A stretch of DNA of 51,336 bases from Parietichytrium sp. I65-24A. Its lineage: Eukaryota; Sar; Bigyra; Thraustochytrida; Thraustochytriidae. Location: positions 1-51,336 of the forward strand of contig BLSF01000122.1 in NCBI GenBank assembly GCA_012862575.1, given 5' to 3'. The first letter of the stretch is position 1; each line of letters begins with the position of its first letter. Below the pieces are notes generated by a model, which saw only the letters and a program-made list of their open reading frames with translations, searched no databases and was not told the DNA's origin. Below are positions 39,742 to 48,894 of the stretch, piece after piece. Made by a program: the position numbers and the translations under genes.

Positions 39742-42366
39742 ATGGTGGGGGAAGAACAGGAGTTGGTGTCCTGTCTGGCCCGAAGTAGCGAATTCGGAGA
39801 GAAGGAGCGCATGCAGGGAGATGATGAGCGCGTATTGCGCGTGAGGTCGGTGAGGTTTGTTAAGTTGGAGTCGGATTATGACTTGGTGGACGGGTGGGAC
39901 GAGAATAGCGTCGCAGAAGACCGCGTTTCAGGAGCGGAGTCCGCCTCGGAAGCCAGCTTTATGGAAGATGACTCGATCTTCCATTCCCCGGCGGAGGATC
40001 CTGACCTGATTCAATGGCAGTTTCGCATTGCGTTGGACAATCGGGATGCCGAGCTCATGGACAAGGTGCTGCGCTTTGAGCGGGAAAGAGTGCGGTGCGG
40101 AGAGGTGCAGTACGAGATTCCCATGGCGGAGAAAGCCAAGCAGCTCGCGCTCGCCATGCTCAGCGGCGACGAGGAGCTGTACAAGACTCTTGCGCAGTAC
40201 ATTCCCATCAGCGCCGCCGATGAATGGTTCTCGTGCACTCATCCGTCGTCTCGATGCAGCTGTGAGAATGGCCACGAAGGCTCGCTTCTCGTTCGTCTCG
40301 TCCGCGCCGGCCAACGCGCCATGGCTACCCGCGCTCTCAAGGGTGGTCTGAACCCTAACGCTTGCATGTGCGACGGGGAGATGGAGCGCATGTACTGGAG
40401 CGTGGAGGCCCAGGAGGGTCGCAAGGAGGGCGCCAAGCTCGAGGCCGTCTTCCGTAAGGGAACTCCGCTCACAGCCGCAGCTGCCATTGGCGACATCCGC
40501 ATGCTCGAGCTATTGATGGACTATGGTGCAGACCCGGAAGCGTATGACTACGCCGTGTTTTCTGTGGCTGCTCGCTTTGGCCAAATTAACTTTTTACAAG
40601 CTCTCCTTGCCAATGAACGCTTCGACGACTTTCGCAAGATGGATCGCGGCTGCGTCATTGCGCTCAAAGCCGCGAGTATGGAGAACCAGACGAAAACCAT
40701 CGATTGGCTTCTTTTGAGGCTTCAGCAATTTGACGACTGGGAGGTGCGCGCTCTTCCCCGTAAGAAGAGCATGACTGCCACTGTTGGCCGCGCGCTCAGC
40801 CGCAAGTCTGCGGGGCTTGGGGCATTCCGCTCAAAGTCCGCCAGACTCTACAAGCGGAGCACCGTGGGTGCCAGCTACGCGGCCTCGCCTCTCACAGGCA
40901 AGTCTAGCGCCTCAAGCATCAAGAGCCGCCGCCGCTCGCCTGCCAAGCAACTTGTCGGCGAGGCTTTAAGCAATGCTTTTGATGAGCTTATCAAGGACGG
41001 GAAACGACCTGGTTCTGTCCTCCGCGAGTCTCTTGCGCGCGGAATCGAAAACGTTTTGCAACTCCAGCAGAAATACCTTGCCGGCTTTGAAAGCGACCCG
41101 CGCAAGTTGCTTGCCTTTTACGTGTCTGCAACCAGCGACGAGGATGTATTCACACCGGAGCAAGTTGCAGAACGCCTGCTCAATGCGGGACTAGGGGAAT
41201 ACCTGCTAGGACACATCCCTACTCAAAAGATCGAGGCTGCTGCCAAAAGGTCCTCCAAGCGCGTGTCTGCTGCGCGGGCCCTCACCACGATATCGGTGGC
41301 GCGTCCACTGTCTACAGGGTCATCCACTATCGACATCACCAAAGCGAGGCTAAAGGCTCTGACTGTTCTGACTACCCGGGCGCTTCGCAACGCAATCGCA
41401 TCCAAGTTTCAGAGCAGCGAGACCGCCTCAACGGACTCCAGACCAAGCAGCAGTAAAGGCGCCAAGACGGACGACGAATTGCCCTCGCCTGAACTAAAGT
41501 CTCTGGGACTTAAGGTCGGCAAAGTCGCTTCCGAAAAAGAGCGCCGAAGCGCCATTTACAGCGCCGTCCAGGTGGGGCACATGGGGGTGCTCACTCAGCT
41601 GATGACAGTCTGCAGCGACGAACTACTGCAGGATCTGCTCGAGCAAGCCGCGCAGTTTCACCAAAAACAGGTGGTGGAGTACCTTCTCCGCGAGTCTGCC
41701 GAGCGCAAGCGCAGGAGGCTGTCGTCCAAGTCTTTTGCTCGGGAAGAGGATAAGGAATTCGCATTGGAAAATCCAAGGTTTCTGGACAGCTACTTGCTCG
41801 CCAACACGCTCATGGCTGCGCTTGCCGCTGGCGACACCGAGATTTCCTCCTTGTTGTTGAAGAAGGGTGCCAAGCTGTCCACCATTCAGATTACCCAGGT
41901 TTTGGAGAAGGTTGTAAGCTCCTCTGATAAGAGTGTGTGCAAGTCCATCCCAAAGATCATGGAACTTGCCTTGGACACTGATTTCGGCCCGACTCAGATG
42001 GAACACATTTTTGATGTCGGTCTTGTGTCAGAAACCTTCAACTACAGAGCTCTGAAAAGCCTTCTGGTTCATGCTCGTTTTCACTTTGTCACCTTGCAGC
42101 ACATGCTTGCCCTCGTGCAAAGGTCTTGCGCACGGTCCAATGAGGACTTTTGGCGTGCCCTTGCGGAGCTTATGATCAAGAATCTGCTCCGCTCCGAGGA
42201 TCAGGAGGAGGCCAACAAGGAGCTCAACATGCTCTTGTACGAGGCTGAAACCATGCCTCAGGTGCACGTGGGCGTTCTCACTCTTATTATGCATAGCTGT
42301 GAACTAGAAAACCAAGGCGACGATGAAGGAGGCCACTCTGTCGGGTTACCAAATCGCTGGGTTTAA
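39742..42366 (+). CDS. Ankyrin-repeat-like protein of unknown function
   Basis: 874 residues from the first ATG (39742); the frame is open only to a TTG at 39703 upstream. Two to three ankyrin-like units are visible near residues 230-300 (GTPLTAAAAIGDIRMLELLM, YGADPEAYDYAVFSVAARFG). Helical, ankyrin-related pairs follow in the C-terminal half (LMAALAAGDTEISSLLLKKG at about 690). Between them is a basic Ser-rich segment (about 330-400) with RKKSMT, SRKSAG, KRSTVG and RRRSP, which look like basophilic kinase sites. A repeated ALTTISVARPL / ALTVLTTRAL helical segment sits near 515-550. An early Cys/His cluster (WFSCTHPSSRCSCENGHEG, about 167-185) might bind metal. No transmembrane segment. Probably an adaptor protein; no orthologue recognised. 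Confidence 0.75.
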   Translation: MVGEEQELVSCLARSSEFGEKERMQGDDERVLRVRSVRFVKLESDYDLVDGWDENSVAEDRVSGAESASEASFMEDDSIFHSPAEDPDLIQWQFRIALDNRDAELMDKVLRFERERVRCGEVQYEIPMAEKAKQLALAMLSGDEELYKTLAQYIPISAADEWFSCTHPSSRCSCENGHEGSLLVRLVRAGQRAMATRALKGGLNPNACMCDGEMERMYWSVEAQEGRKEGAKLEAVFRKGTPLTAAAAIGDIRMLELLMDYGADPEAYDYAVFSVAARFGQINFLQALLANERFDDFRKMDRGCVIALKAASMENQTKTIDWLLLRLQQFDDWEVRALPRKKSMTATVGRALSRKSAGLGAFRSKSARLYKRSTVGASYAASPLTGKSSASSIKSRRRSPAKQLVGEALSNAFDELIKDGKRPGSVLRESLARGIENVLQLQQKYLAGFESDPRKLLAFYVSATSDEDVFTPEQVAERLLNAGLGEYLLGHIPTQKIEAAAKRSSKRVSAARALTTISVARPLSTGSSTIDITKARLKALTVLTTRALRNAIASKFQSSETASTDSRPSSSKGAKTDDELPSPELKSLGLKVGKVASEKERRSAIYSAVQVGHMGVLTQLMTVCSDELLQDLLEQAAQFHQKQVVEYLLRESAERKRRRLSSKSFAREEDKEFALENPRFLDSYLLANTLMAALAAGDTEISSLLLKKGAKLSTIQITQVLEKVVSSSDKSVCKSIPKIMELALDTDFGPTQMEHIFDVGLVSETFNYRALKSLLVHARFHFVTLQHMLALVQRSCARSNEDFWRALAELMIKNLLRSEDQEEANKELNMLLYEAETMPQVHVGVLTLIMHSCELENQGDDEGGHSVGLPNRWV

Positions 42367-42658
42367 AAAACCATTCCGTATTACTCTGAACATGACTATT
42401 ACCATATATTCTGTTGTCTCTCATTCTAACAAAAAGTATTTCGACTAACAAAAGCAACAGTCACCTGCGTTCATATATCAAACTTGTCTTTTTTTTTCTC
42501 CCCTTTGGTTTTTCAGTTTGTCTTGTCAATCCCTCGCATGTTTCAAGCAGCTTAGGTTTAAGAAACTGTTTGACCGAAAAGAGCGAAGATGGGCAGCGAA
42601 AAATTCCATCGCTGCAATAAGATAGGATAGGATAGGATGTGTTGCACATAATCTGCCT
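42367..42658. other. Convergent 3' intergenic region
   Basis: 292 bp between convergent stops. It contains a T-run (42488-42497) and a short GATAG pentamer repeat (about 42622-42637). Nothing else seen. Confidence 0.6.
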
Positions 42659-43294
42659 TCACGCCTCAGGAGGGAAGTACACTACAGGGACAAAGTCTTT
42701 GAACGCAATTTCATACGTGAGCCGAAGAATGAAAGCTAGAAGATTCACAATGAGACTTGCCAAGGCATACTTTTGCACCTCGAACTGATGAGTCTCGTTC
42801 GCCACAATGAAACCTGTCATGAGTACGTAAAACGAAGCTACGTGTGAGTAAATGATGCCAGTATGCCACTTATCCGGGACGCCCTCCGAATCCCATTCCA
42901 GATAAACGCCACGAATGTCATACAACGCAGTGGCGAGCAGCCCCACCCCGTAAAAGAGTGAGAGGTAGATTTTATACACCTGCTTTTTGAACAACACATC
43001 AGGCTCTTTCAGCGCTCGCGCCTCGTCAAGCTCCTCTACTACATCGCTGATCGCGAGATCTTCCTTCGCAAGGTCACCCAGTGTCTTGCCCCGCGTCAGC
43101 GTCTTGTTCGTGTTCTGCCTGTGCAGCGTGGACATCTTGAGCTCCTTCTTCCTCGCATTGCGAAACGTGGCTCCGAGAACGTCAGGCTGCGACCCGAAGA
43201 ATGAGTTGCGCAGTTTGGTCATCTTGGCCAGCATACTATCTTCATCATTCTTCTTCTTCATCGACCGCCCCAGCGCTCGTTTGGTTGTATGCAT
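42659..43294 (-). CDS. Small membrane protein with three predicted transmembrane helices
   Basis: 211 residues, one exon, ATG at 43294. The first 100 residues are hydrophilic and basic (TTKRALGRSMKKKN, RNARKKELKM, LTRGKTLGDLAKEDLA). Three hydrophobic helices follow: IYLSLFYGVGLLATALY (about 109-125), IIYSHVASFYVLMTGFIVA (about 147-165) and YALASLIVNLLAFILRLTY (about 176-194). A loop between helices 1 and 2 is acidic and aromatic (DIRGVYLEWDSEGVPDKWH). The end is VVYFPPEA. No signal peptide is visible, so the N-terminal half is probably cytosolic. I recognise no family. TA-rich DNA lies 220-245 bp upstream. Confidence 0.72.
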   Translation of the reverse strand: MHTTKRALGRSMKKKNDEDSMLAKMTKLRNSFFGSQPDVLGATFRNARKKELKMSTLHRQNTNKTLTRGKTLGDLAKEDLAISDVVEELDEARALKEPDVLFKKQVYKIYLSLFYGVGLLATALYDIRGVYLEWDSEGVPDKWHTGIIYSHVASFYVLMTGFIVANETHQFEVQKYALASLIVNLLAFILRLTYEIAFKDFVPVVYFPPEA

Positions 43295-43512
43295 TGTCTT
43301 CTATCTCTTCCTTTGTTCCTCCCCTGTGCAATGCAGTGCGACTTTGCGCGCCTTGCCTCCGCGACGCCTTCTAATTCGATCAAGGTCACTCCCGCTCCGT
43401 CTCCTCCAATGGCAACCGTCCTTCGCAGTCAAACGTACTTGGAGCGCAGAGCAGCCTCAAGCCGCGAGTACTCCGTCAGAAGCTGCCGCCCGTGACGACT
43501 GAGAGACGGCAG

Positions 43513-43539
43513 GTATATATCTATATATATATATATATT
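43513..43539 (-). promoter_or_regulatory. Alternating TA tract upstream of the three-TM protein gene
   Basis: TATATAT-CTA(TA)n stretch 219-245 bp upstream of the ATG at 43294. Candidate TATA element, one of five similarly placed in this window. No transcription start data are available. Confidence 0.3.
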
Positions 43540-44492
43540 CCCGCGATTTGCAGTCGCCAAGTCGGTTTGTCCAAGCTCTGCTCCAAAGAGGCAAGGCACG
43601 CGCCCCACTTATCTGAAAGCTGAAAGATGGAAGCTCGCTGTGAATGTTGCTTTTGCTGTGTCCGCGATTGTCTGTACTCGACAAGTACGGCTGAGCTACT
43701 GAACTGCTGCTGTGTCTTGGAAGTAGTGCTCGTCACTTTTGGAAGGAAGGAAGGAAGGAAGGATGGATGCAAAGGATGCAAGGAAGGTTTGCAGTTGGAT
43801 GTGATCGAATTGAAAGTGAATGCATAAATGTATGATTGATTGATTGGCTTTGTTCATTGAACATGCACAATTGTAAATAAATAAACAATAAACAACAAAC
43901 ACACACACAATGTTCATAAGAAAATGGAAGAAAGAATATGACCGTTCGGTAAGTCCATTCCGAGTCCGAATCGGAGTCGTCCGCCCAATAGCTGTTCTCT
44001 TTATTCACGAACAGAGAGCTGAACCCCATAATTCAAATCACCACACCTCCCTCTGATACTACACTAATCACTATCCAGTTCTAGTGGACGAGATGAGTGG
44101 GGCAACTGTGGTCTCCTCGGGTAGGAGGTATTATAGAGAATGCCTAAGTAAAACCACATTATATAATCCATCCAATCCAAAGCAAACACCGCACATATAT
44201 ATTATATATCAAGTTGATATATTCATATGAGAGAGCGAGAGGGATAAGGACGACGAAGAAGAAATAGAAGAAGAAGAAGGAAGTGTTTACGTAAGAAGCA
44301 CTCGGAAGGCGCGTGAACGCACACACGCGCACATAGACTAGGGTGACGGGAAGCTCGCCGTCAATTTGAGGACGGATATATCAATTATTGTGGGCCTCGC
44401 GAACGCGCATATAGACTAGGGCGGTCTGTCTCCGTGGACGGTTCGTTTGGAGGCGAGCGGCGCTGGGCGAGTTGATTGTTGATTAAGGCGCA

Positions 44493-44522
44493 ATTGTGAT
44501 TGTTATTGTGATTGTGATTGTC
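44493..44522. repeat. ATTGTG hexanucleotide repeat, 5 near-perfect copies
   Basis: ATTGTG, ATTGTT, ATTGTG, ATTGTG, ATTGTC, ending 94 bp before the nucleoporin ATG. It is the complement of the CACAAT array at 2305-2455. Confidence 0.9.
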
Positions 44523-44615
44523 GAGGCGGTTGCTGTTCTCAGCTGAGGTATACGGGCTTGCGGTGGTTGGTCTGTCGGTGGGGAAACATATCTTGGCAGA
44601 CTGTCGACGCTGGAA

Positions 44616-47600
44616 ATGGAGGAGGAAGGAGCTGAAAAGTCGGTGCTGGCGCAGTGCGGGAGCAGGCTGTTCATGCTAGACGAGAATGGGGACCTCTCTG
44701 TGATGGACAATGTGAGTGGGTCAGAGAGCGAGGAAGGCGCAAAGTTCCAGCGGGTGATTTGCTTTCCGGGCATTTGCTTTTCTATGCTGTTGGATAACAG
44801 ATACAGGGAGGATGACGAGGAGGAAAATGACGAGTATGAAGACATGGAGATGCACGCGCCGCTTCTTTACTTTGCGGCCAATATCCGGCAAGATAAGCTC
44901 TTGGCGGTGACCTCGTCGGATGCCATCATTATTGACACCTCGAGTATGGGCCAAAAGATACCCAACACCCCTTGCAGGCTGTCTGGCCTGATGGAAAAGA
45001 GCAAGACCTCTGATGAGTGGACTCTGGAGCTCAAGTCCTCAAGTCCGGAGAGTTATTTCATTCTGAGATGCAGCATGGATTTCTCAGAGGGGCAGTGGTT
45101 CATGTCAGGGAACCTATCTGGGAAAACGCTTGGCCCCTCCGGTAGCTTTGAGCTGGAACGTAATGGCGAGGAGCAGGCTCCAAATCTGCCTTTAGAAGCG
45201 GACAGTCAGTGGATCGGGAGATGTATTTTGGACGATGAGGCAGATGGCAAGGACGGAGACAAAGAGTTTAACATGTATATTCGCGTCTCCAAAGTAATCG
45301 AAACCGGCATCACAAACCGTTACAGAGTTCTGGCGTCTGTCGGAGAGGTGTCCACTATCTCCGCAAAGATAAATTCAGAGCATCACATCGTGGACGCCGC
45401 CTGGCACCCAATTTTCTCGAACCAATTCGTACTGTTGACCCGAACTGGAGAGCTTCTGATTTTCGACTGTTCAAACGACTCCCAGGCGCTGGAGCCTAAA
45501 GTGGTGCTCCGAATGTTCCCTTTTGAGAACGAGAATTACTGGTGTGTATCGATGAGCTTTGGTGCAAGCTCAGCTTGTAGGGATATTCCGGCCAATTGTG
45601 GCACCTCTGCCCTCTTTCGCCGACTCTCAATTTTCGTTCTCTGCTCCAACGGGGCAATATTTGGGCTCTGTCCAATTGGTATATTTAACGTCAAAGTACC
45701 CGAGCTTGAGGCCCTCGAGAAGTCGTTGACGGCCGATCTAGAGTCCGCTCAAGTGTCTTCCGCGATGGAAAGGCAGCTCAACGATCATCTCGCGTGGGTG
45801 AGAAAGTGTATTTCGCGCGACTTTGATTGGGATGAGGCCCAGTACACAACGACTGCTATCATGTTAGCACAGCCTGCGCGCCGGGACTTGGGCCACGATG
45901 GCAGCAACTCTAGTAGTCCAGCTTTTGCAACCAGTCTTGCTTGCTTCCCAAACAAGGATAGCCCAGTTTGCTCCTTCTTGAGGTCGTGGACGGATGGAGT
46001 GGTGGAAAGTCTGGTAGGTGGAGGACCGGTGTCCCCCATCTGGAAGGCAAAACGCACGGAGGTCCATTCAAACGCTGCGAGCAACCCCTCACCACTGAAA
46101 GGGTCCCCCTTCCCGAGCGAGTCTCGAGATCCGTGGGTGACGCCGATGCGAGGTACTCGCCATGACTTGTTCGAAACGCCATTATCTGCCCGCCGCGACT
46201 CTCCACTCAAAAACTTGTCTGGTAAATTGTCGCGCGCTTTGCAGCAGACTCCTGGCGATGCAAGCAAACTCAGCTTTTCGAAGGCTCTCACAATCACCGG
46301 TGCGTCGAGCCCACTTATAGAATCCCGAAGGATGGGCTCAGAGCGCCATAGTCAGACGCCGCTCGACGCAGCAAAATTTCCCTCGCGGATCGTTGGCAGA
46401 ACCAAGCTGAGCAATAGTGTGACAAAGGGTGTGTCAGTGGAGAGAAGCAAGGTGTGGCCAAACGCAGCCTTTATTAGGGTCGATACTGAGACGCAGAGCT
46501 TTGTCTGGCTTGCATGGTTACCTTGGATAGAGAGCGATAAGAAGGAGTGCGCGACCGAGCCTAATCGCCTTGGCCGTCTGTTGTGTAGGCCCTTGAGTAC
46601 AGAAGCTACGCCGGGATTTTCGCCGTCGATGGAATACGCAACCTTTAGCTACATAAACACAGGCGATCTCTTCATTGCTATTGACCCCGCAAATGAGAGC
46701 TTTGTCGACTTGGACCTTAGAGTCGAATTCGTCAACCTCGCAAACACGCTGGCGGTTTCCTTGCGCCTCGAGGAGGAGCAGCAGTCAAAATCCGACCTCT
46801 TCATCCCAGATAAGCCATCTGAAGCAGAAGATGCTTCAGCTACGTTGAATGACATCTTGCAGCTCTGCGTGCAACAACTCGCGCGTCTGACCGCGGTGCC
46901 TAATAGCTTGAAGAAGGTCAAGCCTTTCGAAAGGGGTGCTTCCCCAGAGATGAGTCTTTCCATCGTATCCTGGCTCAAGGATATGTCTGACAACCTAATG
47001 TACGGCAACCCTCCAAATTCGCAAGGTCTTCTACAAGCTCTGGCTATCGGTTTTGAGCTGCTTCGTAAGCGGCGAGAGGAGCAAGACAAGGCTCTGAACT
47101 TGCAAATCGACGGCATTGAGAATCTTGTAAAGGACTACAAAGAGCTACAACAAGGTATCAGTCAATTTCAGCAGAAAGCTGTCTTGATCGGTGAATTACA
47201 ATCGTCCATGCAAGAACCCATTGAGACGATCGAGTCGGATTGCCAAAGGCTAAAGCCCGTCTCAAAAGCTGTGAAGGATTGTATCGATCAAGTGAACCAG
47301 CTTTCGAAAGAACTAGAAACCATGAAGGCGAATATGAAAATGACCGAAGCACAAGTCGACGGAAGTTTGGGGCAAAGGCAATCCAAGTCATCCAAGCAGC
47401 GTACTATTCAAAAAGAGCGGTGGGAAAAATTTATAACCAGCGAGGACGGCAAGTACGTCCAGGCAGTGCAAGAGCGCACTGCGGATCTACTGCATCGCAT
47501 GCTAAACGAGGCGAGTTCCAAATCTGTATTCGCCATCAAACGAGACCTGGCCGAGTTTGAGGATTTGGTATCCAGCTCTTTGATCACCTTTGTGTCCCTT

Positions 47601-48107
47601 GAGAGCGATGGGGCGAGTTGTCTTGCGGAAGCCTTGCAGTCTAGCCGATACACTAGTCTCCTGGTCGACAAGCGCATTGTTGACAGAGGGATGCAAGCCA
47701 TGCTTCGGGGAGAGCTTGACCTTCATCTGGACGATTGTCCTTACACAATTACTGCCAAGACTTTTCACAGTGAGCTATGCGAGGTGGGCATGATCGTTCT
47801 TCCTCAGAATATCTTTATTGATGTTCAAGAAAAGGACAGCGAAAATGTCCTCGTGGTATCTCTGCAGAGTGCATCGACTGAATTGGGCGACTTTGGCAAC
47901 AATTCTTCGCATCTCTCTCCAGAAGACGAGAGCCCCGATGCTTCTTTTGACTACGCCGTCCTTGTTGGCTTCACCATGTTGCCGAGTGAAGATTCCAAAA
48001 CCAGTGGACTCAAAATCTGCGAAAGCGCTGGCGAATTGTCGACGTTTTGCGGTCGTGTTGTGTCCTTGACTGCTAGCAACTCGAGTGGAATCAGTAGGGT
48101 TCTGTGA
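44616..48107 (+). CDS. Nup88/Nup82-like nucleoporin
   Basis: 1163 residues, one exon, ATG at 44616. The N-terminal two-thirds reads as a beta-propeller: AAWHPIFSNQFVLLTRTGEL (about 265-285) and a LSIFVLCSNGAIFGLCPIG strand pair (about 338-357) match the characteristic Nup88 propeller blocks. An acidic loop (EDDEEENDEYEDMEM) and Ser/Pro-rich inserts (about 480-600; SPLKGSPFPSES, TPLSARRDSPLKN) interrupt it. A coiled coil spans about 815-915 (EEQDKALNLQIDGIENLVKD, QVNQLSKELETMKANMKM), as expected for the Nup88-Nup214-Nup62 assembly on the cytoplasmic face of the pore, where mRNA export is completed. About 240 further residues follow the coiled coil, making it longer than animal Nup88 (about 740). 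Assignment rests on a few motifs, so another propeller/coiled-coil protein is possible. Confidence 0.65.
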   Translation: MEEEGAEKSVLAQCGSRLFMLDENGDLSVMDNVSGSESEEGAKFQRVICFPGICFSMLLDNRYREDDEEENDEYEDMEMHAPLLYFAANIRQDKLLAVTSSDAIIIDTSSMGQKIPNTPCRLSGLMEKSKTSDEWTLELKSSSPESYFILRCSMDFSEGQWFMSGNLSGKTLGPSGSFELERNGEEQAPNLPLEADSQWIGRCILDDEADGKDGDKEFNMYIRVSKVIETGITNRYRVLASVGEVSTISAKINSEHHIVDAAWHPIFSNQFVLLTRTGELLIFDCSNDSQALEPKVVLRMFPFENENYWCVSMSFGASSACRDIPANCGTSALFRRLSIFVLCSNGAIFGLCPIGIFNVKVPELEALEKSLTADLESAQVSSAMERQLNDHLAWVRKCISRDFDWDEAQYTTTAIMLAQPARRDLGHDGSNSSSPAFATSLACFPNKDSPVCSFLRSWTDGVVESLVGGGPVSPIWKAKRTEVHSNAASNPSPLKGSPFPSESRDPWVTPMRGTRHDLFETPLSARRDSPLKNLSGKLSRALQQTPGDASKLSFSKALTITGASSPLIESRRMGSERHSQTPLDAAKFPSRIVGRTKLSNSVTKGVSVERSKVWPNAAFIRVDTETQSFVWLAWLPWIESDKKECATEPNRLGRLLCRPLSTEATPGFSPSMEYATFSYINTGDLFIAIDPANESFVDLDLRVEFVNLANTLAVSLRLEEEQQSKSDLFIPDKPSEAEDASATLNDILQLCVQQLARLTAVPNSLKKVKPFERGASPEMSLSIVSWLKDMSDNLMYGNPPNSQGLLQALAIGFELLRKRREEQDKALNLQIDGIENLVKDYKELQQGISQFQQKAVLIGELQSSMQEPIETIESDCQRLKPVSKAVKDCIDQVNQLSKELETMKANMKMTEAQVDGSLGQRQSKSSKQRTIQKERWEKFITSEDGKYVQAVQERTADLLHRMLNEASSKSVFAIKRDLAEFEDLVSSSLITFVSLESDGASCLAEALQSSRYTSLLVDKRIVDRGMQAMLRGELDLHLDDCPYTITAKTFHSELCEVGMIVLPQNIFIDVQEKDSENVLVVSLQSASTELGDFGNNSSHLSPEDESPDASFDYAVLVGFTMLPSEDSKTSGLKICESAGELSTFCGRVVSLTASNSSGISRVL

Positions 48108-48326
48108 TTTGACAGGCCTAGCCTATTAAATTGAGCTGACTGTGAAATGCAATTTGACACTGTTCCATTAGAATTATCTTGGAGCGGCGCGTTCTGAGCC
48201 CGGCTCACAAATTCTGCGTGATGTTTGACTTCCATAATTTGCTTCTTCAATGTTATTCTTTCTTTCCGTCGCAGCGCTTTAACTTGACGTAAAAAGTTGA
48301 GAGAACTAACTACAATTGGAAAGAAT
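48108..48326. other. Convergent 3' intergenic region
   Basis: 219 bp between the nucleoporin and AP-4 sigma stops, AT-rich; nothing else seen. Confidence 0.6.
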
Positions 48327-48761
48327 CTATTTTGTGGTTTTGTCCAGTAGGTGTATCGGTTTGAGGATGTTGGCCTTGTTAGTCTCCAAAATATAGCCGC
48401 ATTGCACCATCTCATCCAGTATAAAGTGGGCTTTCTCCAGATTGAACATGAGATCCAGCTCGCACACATTTTCAAAGTATCTGTCAAGGGTTTCTACGAG
48501 GCAATGAATAAACTCGAGAATCCCCAACTCGTTCTCCTCCTCCTGATCCACCCCTACGATGAAAAACAGGGACGCATATCTTCTGTACACCACTTTGAAA
48601 CCTCTGTACTCCATAAAACTGCACTGATTCTCCGTTCGGCTCAGGCATTTACGAATAATCTCCGCTTCAAGGGCCACGCGCTCGTCCACGCTCATCCACT
48701 CATAGTAAGAGCTCAGTCGCGTCTGCCCTTGCTTATTCACCATCAACACAAACTTGAGCAT
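48327..48761 (-). CDS. AP4S1: AP-4 adaptor complex sigma subunit
   Basis: 144 residues, one exon, the same length as human AP4S1. The start is the ATG at 48761, which gives the canonical [20 protein letters not shown] opening. The upstream in-frame extension is low-complexity (a translated CT repeat) and is leader, not protein. Further landmarks: [60 protein letters not shown] and [17 protein letters not shown]. The KQGQTRLS and CSFMEY signatures and the [11 protein letters not shown] end favour AP-4 over AP-1, AP-2 or AP-3 sigma. The small subunit stabilises the AP-4 core that sorts cargo out of the trans-Golgi network. A CT-rich run (48793-48833) and a TA tract (48868-48894) precede it. Confidence 0.88.
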   Translation of the reverse strand: MLKFVLMVNKQGQTRLSSYYEWMSVDERVALEAEIIRKCLSRTENQCSFMEYRGFKVVYRRYASLFFIVGVDQEEENELGILEFIHCLVETLDRYFENVCELDLMFNLEKAHFILDEMVQCGYILETNKANILKPIHLLDKTTK

Positions 48762-48867
48762 TTTACCTCTTCCCTTCCTCACAACTTTATCCTGTCTCTC
48801 TCTCTCTCTGTCTCTCTTTCTCTCTCTCTTTACTCGACTGATGTATTTACTACGCAGCGAAAATAGG

Positions 48868-48894
48868 TATATATATATTATATGTATATATGTA
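48868..48894 (-). promoter_or_regulatory. Alternating TA tract upstream of AP-4 sigma
   Basis: TATATATATATTATATGTATATATGTA lies 107-133 bp upstream of the ATG at 48761. Candidate TATA element; the CT repeat between it and the ATG would be in the leader. Confidence 0.35.

Larger units (their letters stand above)
43295..44615. other. Divergent intergenic region, 1.3 kb
   Basis: Between the three-TM gene (-) and the nucleoporin gene (+). It contains a TA tract (43513-43539), GGAA repeats (43742-43763), TA-rich patches (44193-44222), two copies of a CATAGACTAGGG-type motif (44332-44343 and 44409-44420) and an ATTGTG hexamer run (44493-44522). Short open frames only. Confidence 0.55.
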
